39,527 nt of DNA from Leptolyngbya sp. FACHB-321 (GCF_014695975.1 NZ_JACJPI010000009.1:1-39527), one strand, 5' to 3'. Shown: positions 25,722-34,125, counted from the stretch's first letter. Numbers and translations are program-made. Notes: generated by a model not told the origin, from the letters alone.

Positions 25722-26432
25722 ATGAACACTGAACAGAAAGTTGCTGTGATTACGGGTGCATCGCAGGGCATCGGCGCAGCCCTCGTCAAGGCGTATCGCG
25801 ATCGTAACTATCGGGTAGTTGCAGTCTCGCGCTCAATTCAACCATCAGATGATGATGGAGTCGTAACGGTGTCGGGTGACATTGCCGATCGAAAAACTGC
25901 TGAGCGTGCAATTATCGAAGGCGTCACCCGCTTTGGGCGCATTGACACACTCGTCAACAACGCTGGCATCTTCATTGCTAAGCCATTTACCGAGTACACC
26001 CAAGATGATTACGAGACGTACCTGGGCACCAATATTGCTGGCTTCTTTCACATGACGCAACTCGCCATCGCCGAGATGGAGAAGCAGGGCAGTGGTCATG
26101 TTGTGCAGATCTCAACGAGCCTGGTTGACAACCCGATCGCTGGCGTACCGTCCGTACTCGCGTCGTTGACGAAGGGTGGACTCAATAGCGCAACCCGATC
26201 GCTGGCGATTGAGTATGCCAAGCGTGGTATCCGCGTGAACGCCATTGCGCTGGGGAACATCAAGACGCCAATGCATCCTGTCGAGACCCATGCCCAACTC
26301 GCTGCCATGCACCCGAATGGTCGTATGGGCGAGATCTCCGACATCGTCGATGCGCTCCTCTACCTCGAATCAGCCAGCTTTGTGACAGGCGAAATCCTTC
26401 ACGTTGATGGCGGTCAGAGTGCGGGTCATTGA
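25722..26432 (+). CDS. SDR family protein lacking the catalytic tyrosine
   Basis: A 236-residue SDR with TGASQGIG (11-18), NNAG (79-82) and a normal C-terminus (FVTGEILHVDGG). At the active site, where SDRs have YxxxK, it reads A147-S-L-T-K151 in VPSVLASLTKGG, so the tyrosine is alanine. Ser131/Ser133 are present. I recall this variant in a subgroup of SDRs, so it may be a conserved non-classical form. It might use another acid or have lost catalysis. AAAGGGG precedes the ATG. The NIPSNAP gene starts four bases after its stop, implying coupled translation and related work. Confidence 0.93.
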   Translation: MNTEQKVAVITGASQGIGAALVKAYRDRNYRVVAVSRSIQPSDDDGVVTVSGDIADRKTAERAIIEGVTRFGRIDTLVNNAGIFIAKPFTEYTQDDYETYLGTNIAGFFHMTQLAIAEMEKQGSGHVVQISTSLVDNPIAGVPSVLASLTKGGLNSATRSLAIEYAKRGIRVNAIALGNIKTPMHPVETHAQLAAMHPNGRMGEISDIVDALLYLESASFVTGEILHVDGGQSAGH

Positions 26433-26436
26433 AGGC

Positions 26437-26763
26437 ATGATCTACGAATTACGCATTTATCACGCCATGCCCGGACGGCTACCAGCGCTGCTTTCGCGCT
26501 TTCAGAACCACACGTTACAGATTTGGGAAAAGCATGGCATCCGTCAGGCTGGCTTCTGGACGACGCTAATTGGCGAGAGCGAGAGTAACCTCACCTACCT
26601 GCTGGCATGGAACAGCATGGCTGACCGTCAGGAGCGTTGGAGCGCCTTTCTCGCTGACCCCGAATGGATCGCGATCAAAACCGAAAGCGAGAAGGATGGA
26701 CAACTTGTGCAGAACATCCGCAGCGAGTTGCTGGCACCGACCGCCTTTTCTTCAGTGCAGTGA
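26437..26763 (+). CDS. NIPSNAP family protein
   Basis: A 108-residue dimeric alpha+beta-barrel-type protein: MIYELRIYHAMPGRLPALL, then HTLQIWEKHGIRQAGFWTT, LTYLLAWNSMADRQERWSAF and DPEWIAIKTESE. These are the NIPSNAP signatures. Its biochemical role is unclear; bacterial members often pair with oxidoreductases. The start at 26437 is the first residue of the conserved strand and lies four bases after the SDR stop. Confidence 0.92.
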   Translation: MIYELRIYHAMPGRLPALLSRFQNHTLQIWEKHGIRQAGFWTTLIGESESNLTYLLAWNSMADRQERWSAFLADPEWIAIKTESEKDGQLVQNIRSELLAPTAFSSVQ

Positions 26764-26881
26764 ATGGTGGGGCGATCGATGAAACTTGCCCCTGTCACAA
26801 CTGAATCGTGCTGGTAATAGCTACATAACCACAATAAATTCAGCATCAGTTTTGTAAACGCAATCCAGGCAGAACCTCAAG

Positions 26882-27715
26882 ATGCTACAAACGATTTCTC
26901 AAATCAACCCGAACGATCGTGTTCATACGGTGATGAAAGCAACATTACACGTTCTACTGATTGAAAATGATCGTCAACTTGCTCAACTAATCGCGCGGGA
27001 ACTGAGCTGTGAAGGCTATCAGGTCAGCCTAACAGGGGATGGCTTCAGTGGATTATTGGCGGCTCGCCAGACCAACCCGCATTTAATTATTGTGGGTTGG
27101 ACTCTCCCTGGAATCTCCTGCATCGAGTTCTGCCGTCGGTTGCGTTTAACTTACAATGATGTCCCCATTTTGGTCTTAACCCATGAGGGGCAGGTTTCTG
27201 AACGAGTCATGGGTTTAGACGCAGGCGCTAGCGATTGTTTGAGCAAACCCTTTGCAATGGAAGAACTGCTCGCTAGAGTGCGAGCGCACTTGAGACAAGG
27301 AACAAAAGCAACACATCTTCTCCAGTTTGAGCAACTTGTGCTCGATCGCCAAGCACGTCAGGTTTACTATCGCCATCAGGAAATTGAACTAACGGCGAAA
27401 GAGTTCAATTTGCTGGCATACTTCATGCGCCATCCGAATCAAGTCTTGACCCGTGATCAAATGCTCGATGCCGTTTGGGGTGACGAAAATTTCGTCAGCT
27501 CCAATGTCGTTGAAGTCTATGTTCGCTACTTGCGCATCAAGCTAGCAGCACAAGGTGCAACACCCTTCATCCACACAGTGCGCGGTGTTGGCTATGTATT
27601 GAGAAGCCAGCAGCAGCAACAGCTCACCGTATTTTCTGGGCTAGACCAACACCCATACCCACCTTTGAAAGAGTCACCTTTGCCACAAAGAGCCGAATCA
27701 ATAAAAGCAAGTTGA
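26882..27715 (+). CDS. PhoB/OmpR-type regulator with a degenerate receiver domain
   Basis: A 277-residue protein. The receiver-like domain is about residues 22-135 and the winged-helix DNA-binding domain about 148-245 (LDRQARQVYYRHQEIELTAK, LLAYFMRHPNQVLTRDQML, VVEVYVRYLRIKL, HTVRGVGYVLR). The phosphoacceptor aspartate is replaced by Gly72 (VGWTLPG; codon GGT, one change from GAT). The acidic pocket reads E28-N29 instead of two acids. T100 and K122 are kept. Phosphorylation at the usual site is not possible. A C-terminal tail (about 250-277) is unusual. There is no good ribosome site at 26882; Met18 (26933) is an alternative start. It may regulate the enzyme genes around it. Confidence 0.92.
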   Translation: MLQTISQINPNDRVHTVMKATLHVLLIENDRQLAQLIARELSCEGYQVSLTGDGFSGLLAARQTNPHLIIVGWTLPGISCIEFCRRLRLTYNDVPILVLTHEGQVSERVMGLDAGASDCLSKPFAMEELLARVRAHLRQGTKATHLLQFEQLVLDRQARQVYYRHQEIELTAKEFNLLAYFMRHPNQVLTRDQMLDAVWGDENFVSSNVVEVYVRYLRIKLAAQGATPFIHTVRGVGYVLRSQQQQQLTVFSGLDQHPYPPLKESPLPQRAESIKAS

Positions 27716-27740
27716 GCGAAATTCAATCGGAGAACGAGCA

Positions 27741-29096
27741 ATGTCCGACAAAATCAACCAGCAACGCCGTCGCTTCTTGAGCCTTGCAGCGACGACCCTT
27801 GCGACGACGCAGCTCGGTCGCTTCGGTGCTGCAAACGCACAACCGAGCAACGCAACACCAAAAGAGACCACCACAACTCAACGTGGAACCGCGCCCACCG
27901 ACCCAACTGCAATTCGCCCCTTCCGCATCAACATTTCAAAAGAAGCACTCGACGACCTCCGCCGACGCATCGCAGCAACGCAATGGCCCGAAAAGGAAAC
28001 CGTTAGTGACCTGTCGCAGGGTCTACCGCTCGCGACAATGCAGAAACTCGCGCGCTATTGGGTAACCGATTACGACTGGCGCAAGGTCGAGGCGAAACTG
28101 AAAGCTCTGCCGCACTTCATCACCGAGATCGATGGGCTGGACATTCATTTCATTCACGTCCGATCGAAACACGAGAACGCGTTGCCGCTCATCGTCACGC
28201 ATGGGTGGCCTGGTTCAATCATCGAGCAGCTCAAGATCATCGATCCATTGATCAATCCCACGGCACATGGCGGAAGTGCATCAGACGCTTTCCATGTGGT
28301 GATTCCATCGATGCCGGGCTACGGCTTCTCCGGCAAGCCGACTACTACTGGTTGGGGCGTCGATCGCATGGCACGTGCCTGGGACGTATTGATGAAGCGG
28401 TTGGGCTACACCCGCTACGTTGCCCAGGGTGGCGACTGGGGTGCGTTTGTCGTTGACCTGATGGGTGTGCAGGCACCTGCGGGCTTGCTCGCCATTCACA
28501 CTAACTATCCTGGGACAGTTCCAGCCGATGTTGACAAGGCGCTTGTGGCTGGCGAACCACCTCCATCTGGTCTGTCGGCTGAGGAACGACGCGCCTATGA
28601 GCAGCTAGACAGAACGTTGAAGCAAAGAGTCGCCTACGCCAAGTACATGGCATCGCGCCCGCAAACGTTGTACGGCATTGCAGATTCGCCCGTCGGTTTG
28701 GCTGCTTGGCTGCTCGATCACGATGATGCTGGCGGACAGCCTGCCGCGGCAGTTTTCGAGGCTCTGAACCGAACCACAAGCACCACGGGCGAACTGACAC
28801 GAGACGAGATCCTCGATAACATCACGCTCTATTGGCTGATGAACACGGGCGTCTCCGCGTCGCGGCTCTACTGGGAATATAAGGGTGGCTTTTGGAACGC
28901 CAAGGGTGTCTCCATTCCGGCAGCGGTGAGTGTCTTTCCCGGCGAGGCATATCAGGCTCCGCGGAGCTGGACCGAACGAGCCTATCCCAAGCTCATCTAC
29001 TACAACCAAGTAGAAAAGGGCGGACACTTCGCAGCTTGGGAGCAGCCAATGCTTTTTGCTCAGGAACTCAGGGCGGGGTTTCGATCGCTGCGCTGA
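27741..29096 (+). CDS. Epoxide hydrolase (EHN type), Tat-exported, copy 1
   Basis: A 451-residue alpha/beta hydrolase. A twin-arginine signal (QQRRRFLSLAA, then ANAQ near residue 34) indicates Tat export. The EHN cap domain (about 55-165; IRPFRINISKEALDDLRRRI, YDWRKVEAKLKALPHF, GLDIHFIHVRS) is followed by the catalytic domain: HGWPGS (oxyanion region), nucleophile Asp232 in GGDWGA, and His429 in KGGHFAAWEQP. Family members hydrolyse epoxides to diols. AGAACGAG is a weak ribosome site. It starts 25 bases after the regulator and shares its signal-peptide module with two unrelated enzymes here. The second EHN enzyme (37763-39151) is its paralogue. Confidence 0.95.
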   Translation: MSDKINQQRRRFLSLAATTLATTQLGRFGAANAQPSNATPKETTTTQRGTAPTDPTAIRPFRINISKEALDDLRRRIAATQWPEKETVSDLSQGLPLATMQKLARYWVTDYDWRKVEAKLKALPHFITEIDGLDIHFIHVRSKHENALPLIVTHGWPGSIIEQLKIIDPLINPTAHGGSASDAFHVVIPSMPGYGFSGKPTTTGWGVDRMARAWDVLMKRLGYTRYVAQGGDWGAFVVDLMGVQAPAGLLAIHTNYPGTVPADVDKALVAGEPPPSGLSAEERRAYEQLDRTLKQRVAYAKYMASRPQTLYGIADSPVGLAAWLLDHDDAGGQPAAAVFEALNRTTSTTGELTRDEILDNITLYWLMNTGVSASRLYWEYKGGFWNAKGVSIPAAVSVFPGEAYQAPRSWTERAYPKLIYYNQVEKGGHFAAWEQPMLFAQELRAGFRSLR

Positions 29097-29176
29097 ACCC
29101 CATATCAGATCCGGCTGATTGTAAGAAACCGGCTGTTACCGGAAATCGTTTTATCACCCGACAAAAACAGTAAATT

Positions 29177-30166
29177 ATGAAAGTTAAAGCCGCCGCCGTG
29201 CAGATCAGTCCCGTGCTTTACAGCCGGCAGGGTACCGTTGAGAAGGTCGTGAAAAAGATCCGTGAGCTGGGCCAACAAGGCGTTCAGTTCGCCACTTTTC
29301 CCGAAACCATCATTCCCTATTACCCCTACTTCTCCTATGTGTTAGCCCCGTTTGCATTGGCAAAGGAACAGCTGCGGTTGATGGAAGAGTCGGTGACGGT
29401 GCCATCTGCTGAAACCCGGGCGATCGGTGAAGCCGCAAAAGAAGCAAACATGGTCGTTTCGATCGGCGTTAATGAGCGCGACGGTGGCTCAATCTACAAT
29501 ACACAGTTGCTCTTCGATGCGGACGGGACGCTGATCCAGCGCCGCCGCAAGATTACGCCAACCTACCATGAGCGGATGATATGGGGTCAGGGGGACGGAT
29601 CGGGGCTGCGTGCTGTTGATAGCGCCGTTGGGCGCATTGGGCAGCTCGCCTGCTGGGAGCATTACCTGCCGCTCGCCCGTTACGCACTGATCGCCGATGG
29701 TGAGCAGATCCATTCGGCGATGTATCCAGGATCGTTCGCCGGTCCACTGTTCGCGGAGCAGACGGAAATTAACGTTCGCCAGCACGCCCTTGAATCCGGC
29801 AGCTTTGTCGTCTGTGCGACCGCATGGCTGAATGCCGATCAGCAAGCCCAGATCATGAAGGACACGGGTTGCGCGATCGGTCCTATTTCGGGTGGCAATT
29901 TTACTGCGATCGTTAGCCCGGACGGCTCGATCATGGATGGACCGATCCAGGCTGGTGAAGGCGAAATCATCGCGGATCTTGACTTTGCCCAGATTGATGC
30001 TCGCAAGCGGCTGATGGATGCCCGTGGACACTACAGCCGCCCCGAACTGCTTAGCTTGCTGATTGATCGAACGCCTACGTCACCCATTCATGAATGGACT
30101 GAACATCCCAAGTCCGAGGCTATGTGTGCGGCTGTCGACGAGGAGAGGACCGTCGCTGTCCTCTAA
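29177..30166 (+). CDS. Nitrilase
   Basis: A 329-residue carbon-nitrogen hydrolase. The triad is complete: Glu43 in FPET, Lys125 in RRKITPT and Cys159 in ACWEHY. Glu132 in the TYHERMIWG loop is also kept. The CWEH motif and the length point to true nitrilases (nitrile to acid plus ammonia) and not to amidases. The spacing of these residues matches, with an offset of ten, the triad I recall for the Synechocystis nitrilase Nit6803. It is cytoplasmic. No strong ribosome site precedes the ATG, but the fold begins directly there. It lies in a run of hydrolases with 43 bases to the redoxin gene. Confidence 0.95.
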   Translation: MKVKAAAVQISPVLYSRQGTVEKVVKKIRELGQQGVQFATFPETIIPYYPYFSYVLAPFALAKEQLRLMEESVTVPSAETRAIGEAAKEANMVVSIGVNERDGGSIYNTQLLFDADGTLIQRRRKITPTYHERMIWGQGDGSGLRAVDSAVGRIGQLACWEHYLPLARYALIADGEQIHSAMYPGSFAGPLFAEQTEINVRQHALESGSFVVCATAWLNADQQAQIMKDTGCAIGPISGGNFTAIVSPDGSIMDGPIQAGEGEIIADLDFAQIDARKRLMDARGHYSRPELLSLLIDRTPTSPIHEWTEHPKSEAMCAAVDEERTVAVL

Positions 30167-30209
30167 TGCCACCGTATCGATCGGCACGCACCTACAGGAA
30201 GGTCAGCAC

Positions 30210-31301
30210 GTGTCCCAAAAAATCAATCATCATCGCCGTTACTTCCTAACAACCATGCTTACAACTATTGCTGCCACCCAGCTTGGCATGATCGGTTGCA
30301 CCATACAGCAAACTACATCAGCAACGGCTAAGTTACCGATTGAAGGCGAACTGCCTTCGCTGCTTGGCGCGATCGCGTGGCTCAATTCACAGCCCTTAAC
30401 CGTTGACGAACTGCATGGCAAAGTCGTGCTGATCAACTTCTGCACTTATACCTGCATCAATTGGCTGCGCCAACTCCCTTATGTTCGCGCGTGGGCCGAG
30501 AAGTATCAGAATCAGGGACTAGTAGTAATTGGTATACATACGCCGGAGTTTGAATTCGAGAAGAATACTGATAACGTCCGCCGAGCCTTGACGGCAAGCA
30601 GCATTGACTATCCGATCGCCGTGGATAACGATTATGCCGTATGGCGTGCGTTCGGGAACCATTATTGGCCAGCCCTTTATTTTATCGACCGGCAAGGACG
30701 CATTCGTCATCACCAATTCGGCGAGGGCAAGTACGAGCAATCGGAACGGGTGATTCAACAGCTCCTGTCTGAGTCTGGAACGGGTCGTGTCGGTCCAGAA
30801 ATGGTCGAAGTTGCAGCTCGCGGTTTTGAAGTTGCCGCCGACTGGAGCAACCTGAAATCGCCTGAGAACTACCTCGGCTACCAAAGAACGGAGAATTTTG
30901 CGGCTCCCGGCAGCGCGGTGTTAAACAAACCTCATTCATATACCGCTCCCGCACAATTGAGCCGTAATCATTGGGCGCTTTTAGGCGATTGGACGATCGG
31001 TAGACACGCCATTGTCCTGAACCAACCCGGCGGGCGAATCGCGTACCGTTTCCATGCCCGCGACTTACATCTCGTCATGGGACCCACTGAGCCAGGAACG
31101 CCCATGCGGTTTCGCGTGCTCCTAGACGGACAGCCAGCAATTGCGGCTCGCGGACTTGACCTCGATGAGCAAGGTGAAGGCACGGTTACCGAACAACGGT
31201 TATACCAACTAATCCGACAGCCGCAGCGTATCCGCGATCGATCGTTCGAGATCGAGTTTCTGGATGCTGGGGTAGAGGCGTTTGCATTCACATTTGGTTG
31301 A
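30210..31301 (+). CDS. Exported redoxin (thioredoxin-like, DipZ/TlpA C-terminal type)
   Basis: A 363-residue protein. A twin-arginine signal region (HHRRYFLTT, ATQLGMIGC) starts it; the Cys at the end could be lipidated. Redoxin domain about 55-190: LINFCTYTCINWLRQLPYVR, VVIGIHTPEFEFEKN, DYAVWRAFGNHYWPALYF. The C-terminal 150 residues (NWALLGDWTIGRHAIVLNQP, MRFRVLLDGQPA) are the carbohydrate-binding-like module often fused to this redoxin. The usual CINC pair is CINW here, while an upstream Cys gives FCTYTC. The GTG at 30210 is chosen because GGAAGG lies seven bases upstream and it begins MSQKINHHRR. The signal resembles those of the hydrolases at 27741 and 36662. Confidence 0.88.
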   Translation: MSQKINHHRRYFLTTMLTTIAATQLGMIGCTIQQTTSATAKLPIEGELPSLLGAIAWLNSQPLTVDELHGKVVLINFCTYTCINWLRQLPYVRAWAEKYQNQGLVVIGIHTPEFEFEKNTDNVRRALTASSIDYPIAVDNDYAVWRAFGNHYWPALYFIDRQGRIRHHQFGEGKYEQSERVIQQLLSESGTGRVGPEMVEVAARGFEVAADWSNLKSPENYLGYQRTENFAAPGSAVLNKPHSYTAPAQLSRNHWALLGDWTIGRHAIVLNQPGGRIAYRFHARDLHLVMGPTEPGTPMRFRVLLDGQPAIAARGLDLDEQGEGTVTEQRLYQLIRQPQRIRDRSFEIEFLDAGVEAFAFTFG

Positions 31302-31361
31302 TCACGCAAACAGATACGCCTTCGCAACGAGCGACAGGAAAGTGAAAGCAAGGTAAATGCT

Positions 31362-32297
31362 ATGACGATGAAATCTACACATGACAACCCGATCCTCGTG
31401 ACCGGAGCGGCTGGCGATCTCGGTGCGATCGGACGCAATCTCACCGCAATGCTGCTTGCTAAGGGACATCAGGTGCGTGCCTTAGTCCGGCGGGAGGATG
31501 AACGCGCTGAAGCTCTGCGCCAACTCGGTGCCGAGGTCGTGCAGGGCGATTTAACCGATCTGGACTCGATGCACCGGGCGATCGCAGGGGTTAGGCGCAT
31601 CTATTTTGGCATGTCGGTTTCGCCAGCTTATCTCGAAGCTACAGTCAACACCGCTACGGTGGCGCGCCACCACGGCGTCGAAGCTTTTGTGAACATGTCG
31701 CAGATGACGGTGACGCAGATGAGCATCACCGAGACCACCGACAGTCCGCAGTATAAGCTGCACTGGCTGGCGGAACAGGCATTGGCGTGGTCAGGGCTGT
31801 CAGTCGTCACAGTGCGACCGACGGTCTTCCTGGAAAGCTTTTTCCTGCGTCTCGCTGCTGCTGGCATCCGGGATAACAATGAACTGGCACTGCCGCTGGG
31901 TCACAGCAAGACCTCACCGATCTCCGCAGTTGATGTGGCTCATGCCATTGCCGTGATCCTTGCCGACCCGGTGTTGCACATTGGTCAGGTTTACAATCTG
32001 ACTGGGTTTGAGTCAGCCGATCTGGACCACTACGCGCGCATCTTTTCCAAGGCACTCGATCGCACGATTCGCTATCGTGACGTGCCGCTCTCAGCATGGG
32101 CTGAGACGCTGCGGAAGTTTGGGGTGCCAACCCATCTCGTCAACCACCTCGCGGTGATGGCTGAACTTCACGCGCAGGGGCGGTATGACCGCACGACAGA
32201 TGATCTGTTCAAGCTCACTGGCAAGATGCCGACGAGCATGTACGACTTTGTGAAATTGCATGCTGCTGAATTCACGCGGAGTCAGGTCGCGGCTTGA
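31362..32297 (+). CDS. NmrA-like NAD(P)-binding protein
   Basis: A 311-residue atypical SDR. PILVTGAAGDLGAIGRNL carries the nucleotide loop. LLAKGHQVRALVRREDERAE, VVQGDLTDLDSMHRAI, FVNMSQMTV, VVTVRPTVFLESF and SAVDVAHAIAVIL fit the NmrA/TMR group. Length is normal. The start ATG follows GGTAAATGCT with no strong ribosome site; MTM gives a second ATG at 31368. Probable substrates are quinones or small carbonyls. The epoxide-hydrolase tail relic begins 23 bases after its stop. Confidence 0.9.
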   Translation: MTMKSTHDNPILVTGAAGDLGAIGRNLTAMLLAKGHQVRALVRREDERAEALRQLGAEVVQGDLTDLDSMHRAIAGVRRIYFGMSVSPAYLEATVNTATVARHHGVEAFVNMSQMTVTQMSITETTDSPQYKLHWLAEQALAWSGLSVVTVRPTVFLESFFLRLAAAGIRDNNELALPLGHSKTSPISAVDVAHAIAVILADPVLHIGQVYNLTGFESADLDHYARIFSKALDRTIRYRDVPLSAWAETLRKFGVPTHLVNHLAVMAELHAQGRYDRTTDDLFKLTGKMPTSMYDFVKLHAAEFTRSQVAA

Positions 32298-32320
32298 GGG
32301 TAGTCGCTCGTAGTGCCGAT

Positions 32321-32359
32321 CTCGAAGAGATTCGTGCCGCGTTTCGATCGCTACGCTAG
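32321..32359 (+). pseudogene. Epoxide hydrolase C-terminal relic
   Basis: Reads LEEIRAAFRSLR then stop. The two intact EHN hydrolases end AQELRAGFRSLR-stop (29096) and SEEIRAAFRSLAANSQR-stop (39151). The DNA word GTTTCGATCGCTACGCTAG here parallels GTTTCGATCGCTGCGCTGA at the end of copy 1. It is the last trace of a third EHN gene or of a recombination with copy 1. Confidence 0.65.
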
Positions 32360-32413
32360 TTGGCTCGGTCATGCACAAACAAAAAATCCAAAACGACTCA
32401 AAAGGCGGACACC

Positions 32414-33862
32414 ATGGCTCAATCAGAAGTTACGCAACCAAACAACGGGCAGGCATCTGATGGCGGTACGATCGGGAGGAACGAACCCATCATACAGCCG
32501 CAATTCCGCACCATTGACGGCCTATCCATCCGCTATGCCGAGAGCGAGGACCCGGGGCGGGGTGTGCATGCCCTCCTCCTCAGTCCGTGGCCGGAGAGCC
32601 TGTATGCGTTTGAGCCGACGTGGTCGCGGCTTGCCGAGCACGCGCACCTCGTGGCGGTGGATCTCCCGGGCTTCGGACACTCCGAGCGACGCGACGCGCT
32701 TATGTCCCCGCGCGCGATGGGCGAGTTCGTTGTGCGCCTTGCCGACGCATTCGAGCTGGAGCAGCCGCACGTCGTTGGTCACGACATCGGCACCAGTGCC
32801 GCGCTCTTCGCCGCTGCTCTCCAGCCGGGACAGTTCCGTAGCCTCGTGGTCGGGAGCGGGGGTGCGGCAGTGCCGCTGCAACTGGGTGTGGTGCTCAAGG
32901 AGTTGGTCGAGGCTCCTGACCTCGAGCCATACCGCCGCACCGACGGGCGACAGTTTGTCACCAGGGCGATGGGAAGGATCGAGCGAGCTCCTTCGGACAT
33001 TGCACTCGAGGACTACCTCTCTTCCTATGAGGGCACGCGCTTCGCCGAATCGATGCGCTACGTCCGCAACTTTCCAACGGATCTGCCGGTTCTGGGCGAG
33101 CGGCTACCCAGTATCCGCACGCCAGTGCTGATCATCGCCGGTCGGCGGGACCCGCTCGTGCCCCTAGTCAATGCGGAGTTCCTCCAGGAAAAGCTACCCG
33201 CAAGCAAACTTGCCGTCCTCGACGCGGGGCACTACACGTGGGAGGAGGCGTCCGACGAGTACGCAGCGATCGTCACGGGCTGGTGGGGCGGAGGCTACGC
33301 GGTCGTTGGACACCTAGCTGGCGACCTGAACGAGAAGAATGGAGCAACTCACCCGGTGACGATCGATGTGCAGCAGGCGGAGGTGGCTGTGCTTGCCGGC
33401 GGCTGCTTTTGGGGCGTTGAGGACATCCTGCGCGAGGTGTCCGGCGTGATTGACACCGAGGTCGGCTACACGGGCGGCTGGCTTGAGAACCCGACGTACA
33501 AGGACACGCACGACAGCCAGTCCGGACACGCCGAGGCGATCCGCGTCACCTTCGATCCATCGGTGCTTAGCTTCGAGGAGCTGCTTGATCGCTGGTTCTT
33601 CCGCCTGCACGACCCCACGACACTCAACCGTCAGGGCAACGACGTCGGGACGCAGTACCGCTCGGCGATCTTTCCGCAGACGGAGGAGCAGCAGGCGATC
33701 GCGGAACGCGTCATCGCGCATGTCGCCGCGTCAGGGCGCTGGAAGCGGCCAGTTACCACGAGCATCGAACCCGCCGCGACCTGGTACAGCGCTGAGGAGT
33801 ACCACCAGGACTACCTGCGCAAGCATCCCGGCGGATACACCTGCCATTACCTGCGTGATTAA
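32414..33862 (+). CDS. Alpha/beta hydrolase fused to peptide methionine sulfoxide reductase (MsrA)
   Basis: A 482-residue two-domain protein. Residues about 30-300 are an alpha/beta hydrolase of the epoxide hydrolase/dehalogenase group: nucleophile Asp124 in GHDIGTSA and His273 in DAGHYTWEE. Residues about 322-482 are a complete MsrA domain: catalytic Cys331 in GGCFWGVED, GYTGG, SGHAEAIRVTFDP, NDVGTQYRSAIF and terminal GGYTCHYLRD. A linker (about 305-320) joins them. MsrA reduces methionine-S-sulfoxide. No signal peptide. AAAGGCGGA lies seven bases before the chosen ATG; the frame opens further upstream at 32360 without a ribosome site. One 60-base line inside is 65% G+C, above most of the window, so transfer from a GC-rich donor is likely. 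Confidence 0.9.
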   Translation: MAQSEVTQPNNGQASDGGTIGRNEPIIQPQFRTIDGLSIRYAESEDPGRGVHALLLSPWPESLYAFEPTWSRLAEHAHLVAVDLPGFGHSERRDALMSPRAMGEFVVRLADAFELEQPHVVGHDIGTSAALFAAALQPGQFRSLVVGSGGAAVPLQLGVVLKELVEAPDLEPYRRTDGRQFVTRAMGRIERAPSDIALEDYLSSYEGTRFAESMRYVRNFPTDLPVLGERLPSIRTPVLIIAGRRDPLVPLVNAEFLQEKLPASKLAVLDAGHYTWEEASDEYAAIVTGWWGGGYAVVGHLAGDLNEKNGATHPVTIDVQQAEVAVLAGGCFWGVEDILREVSGVIDTEVGYTGGWLENPTYKDTHDSQSGHAEAIRVTFDPSVLSFEELLDRWFFRLHDPTTLNRQGNDVGTQYRSAIFPQTEEQQAIAERVIAHVAASGRWKRPVTTSIEPAATWYSAEEYHQDYLRKHPGGYTCHYLRD

Positions 33863-33881
33863 GCAACAGATAGGCGTATCG

Positions 33882-34034
33882 ACACGGCGCGGCGTGGCGC
33901 GGATATCAACTCAGGCGCTGGGTCCAGACGCGCTCGTGGTCTCAGCGGATGTGACTAAGCCTGCTGAACTTGACGATGCCTCCTACATTACAGAAGTTGA
34001 ACTCGCAGTTGACGGCGGACGCACTCAGTTTTGA
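33882..34034 (+). pseudogene. SDR oxidoreductase with a large internal deletion
   Basis: Reads TRRGVARISTQALGPDALVV, SADVTKPAELD and then directly DASYITEVELAVDGGRTQF-stop. The first part is the strand-2/3 region of a classical SDR (GPDALVVxADVT). The second is the conserved C-terminus (DASYITGVELxVDGG). The whole catalytic middle, with NNAG and YxxxK, is missing, as is the N-terminus. The join is in frame. It lies between the MsrA fusion and the MOSC gene. Confidence 0.8.
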
Positions 34035-34125
34035 GGAGCAACTGTTGGAGTGGAGCAAGACAATTAGCCAAGTACGCAGCCTGCCGCTTTAGAAGAATCC
34101 CAACCGGAAATAGGAGAGAGTCTCC

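Noticed and set aside
29489-30031. Minus-strand open frame of 180 residues opposite the nitrilase
   Set aside because: The nitrilase has a complete Glu-Lys-Cys triad on the plus strand, and the minus frame has no recognisable features.
29177-30166. Membership of the conserved bacterial Nit1 nitrilase cluster
   Set aside because: The radical SAM, acetyltransferase and AIR-synthase-like genes expected beside that nitrilase are absent. Only the enzyme itself fits.
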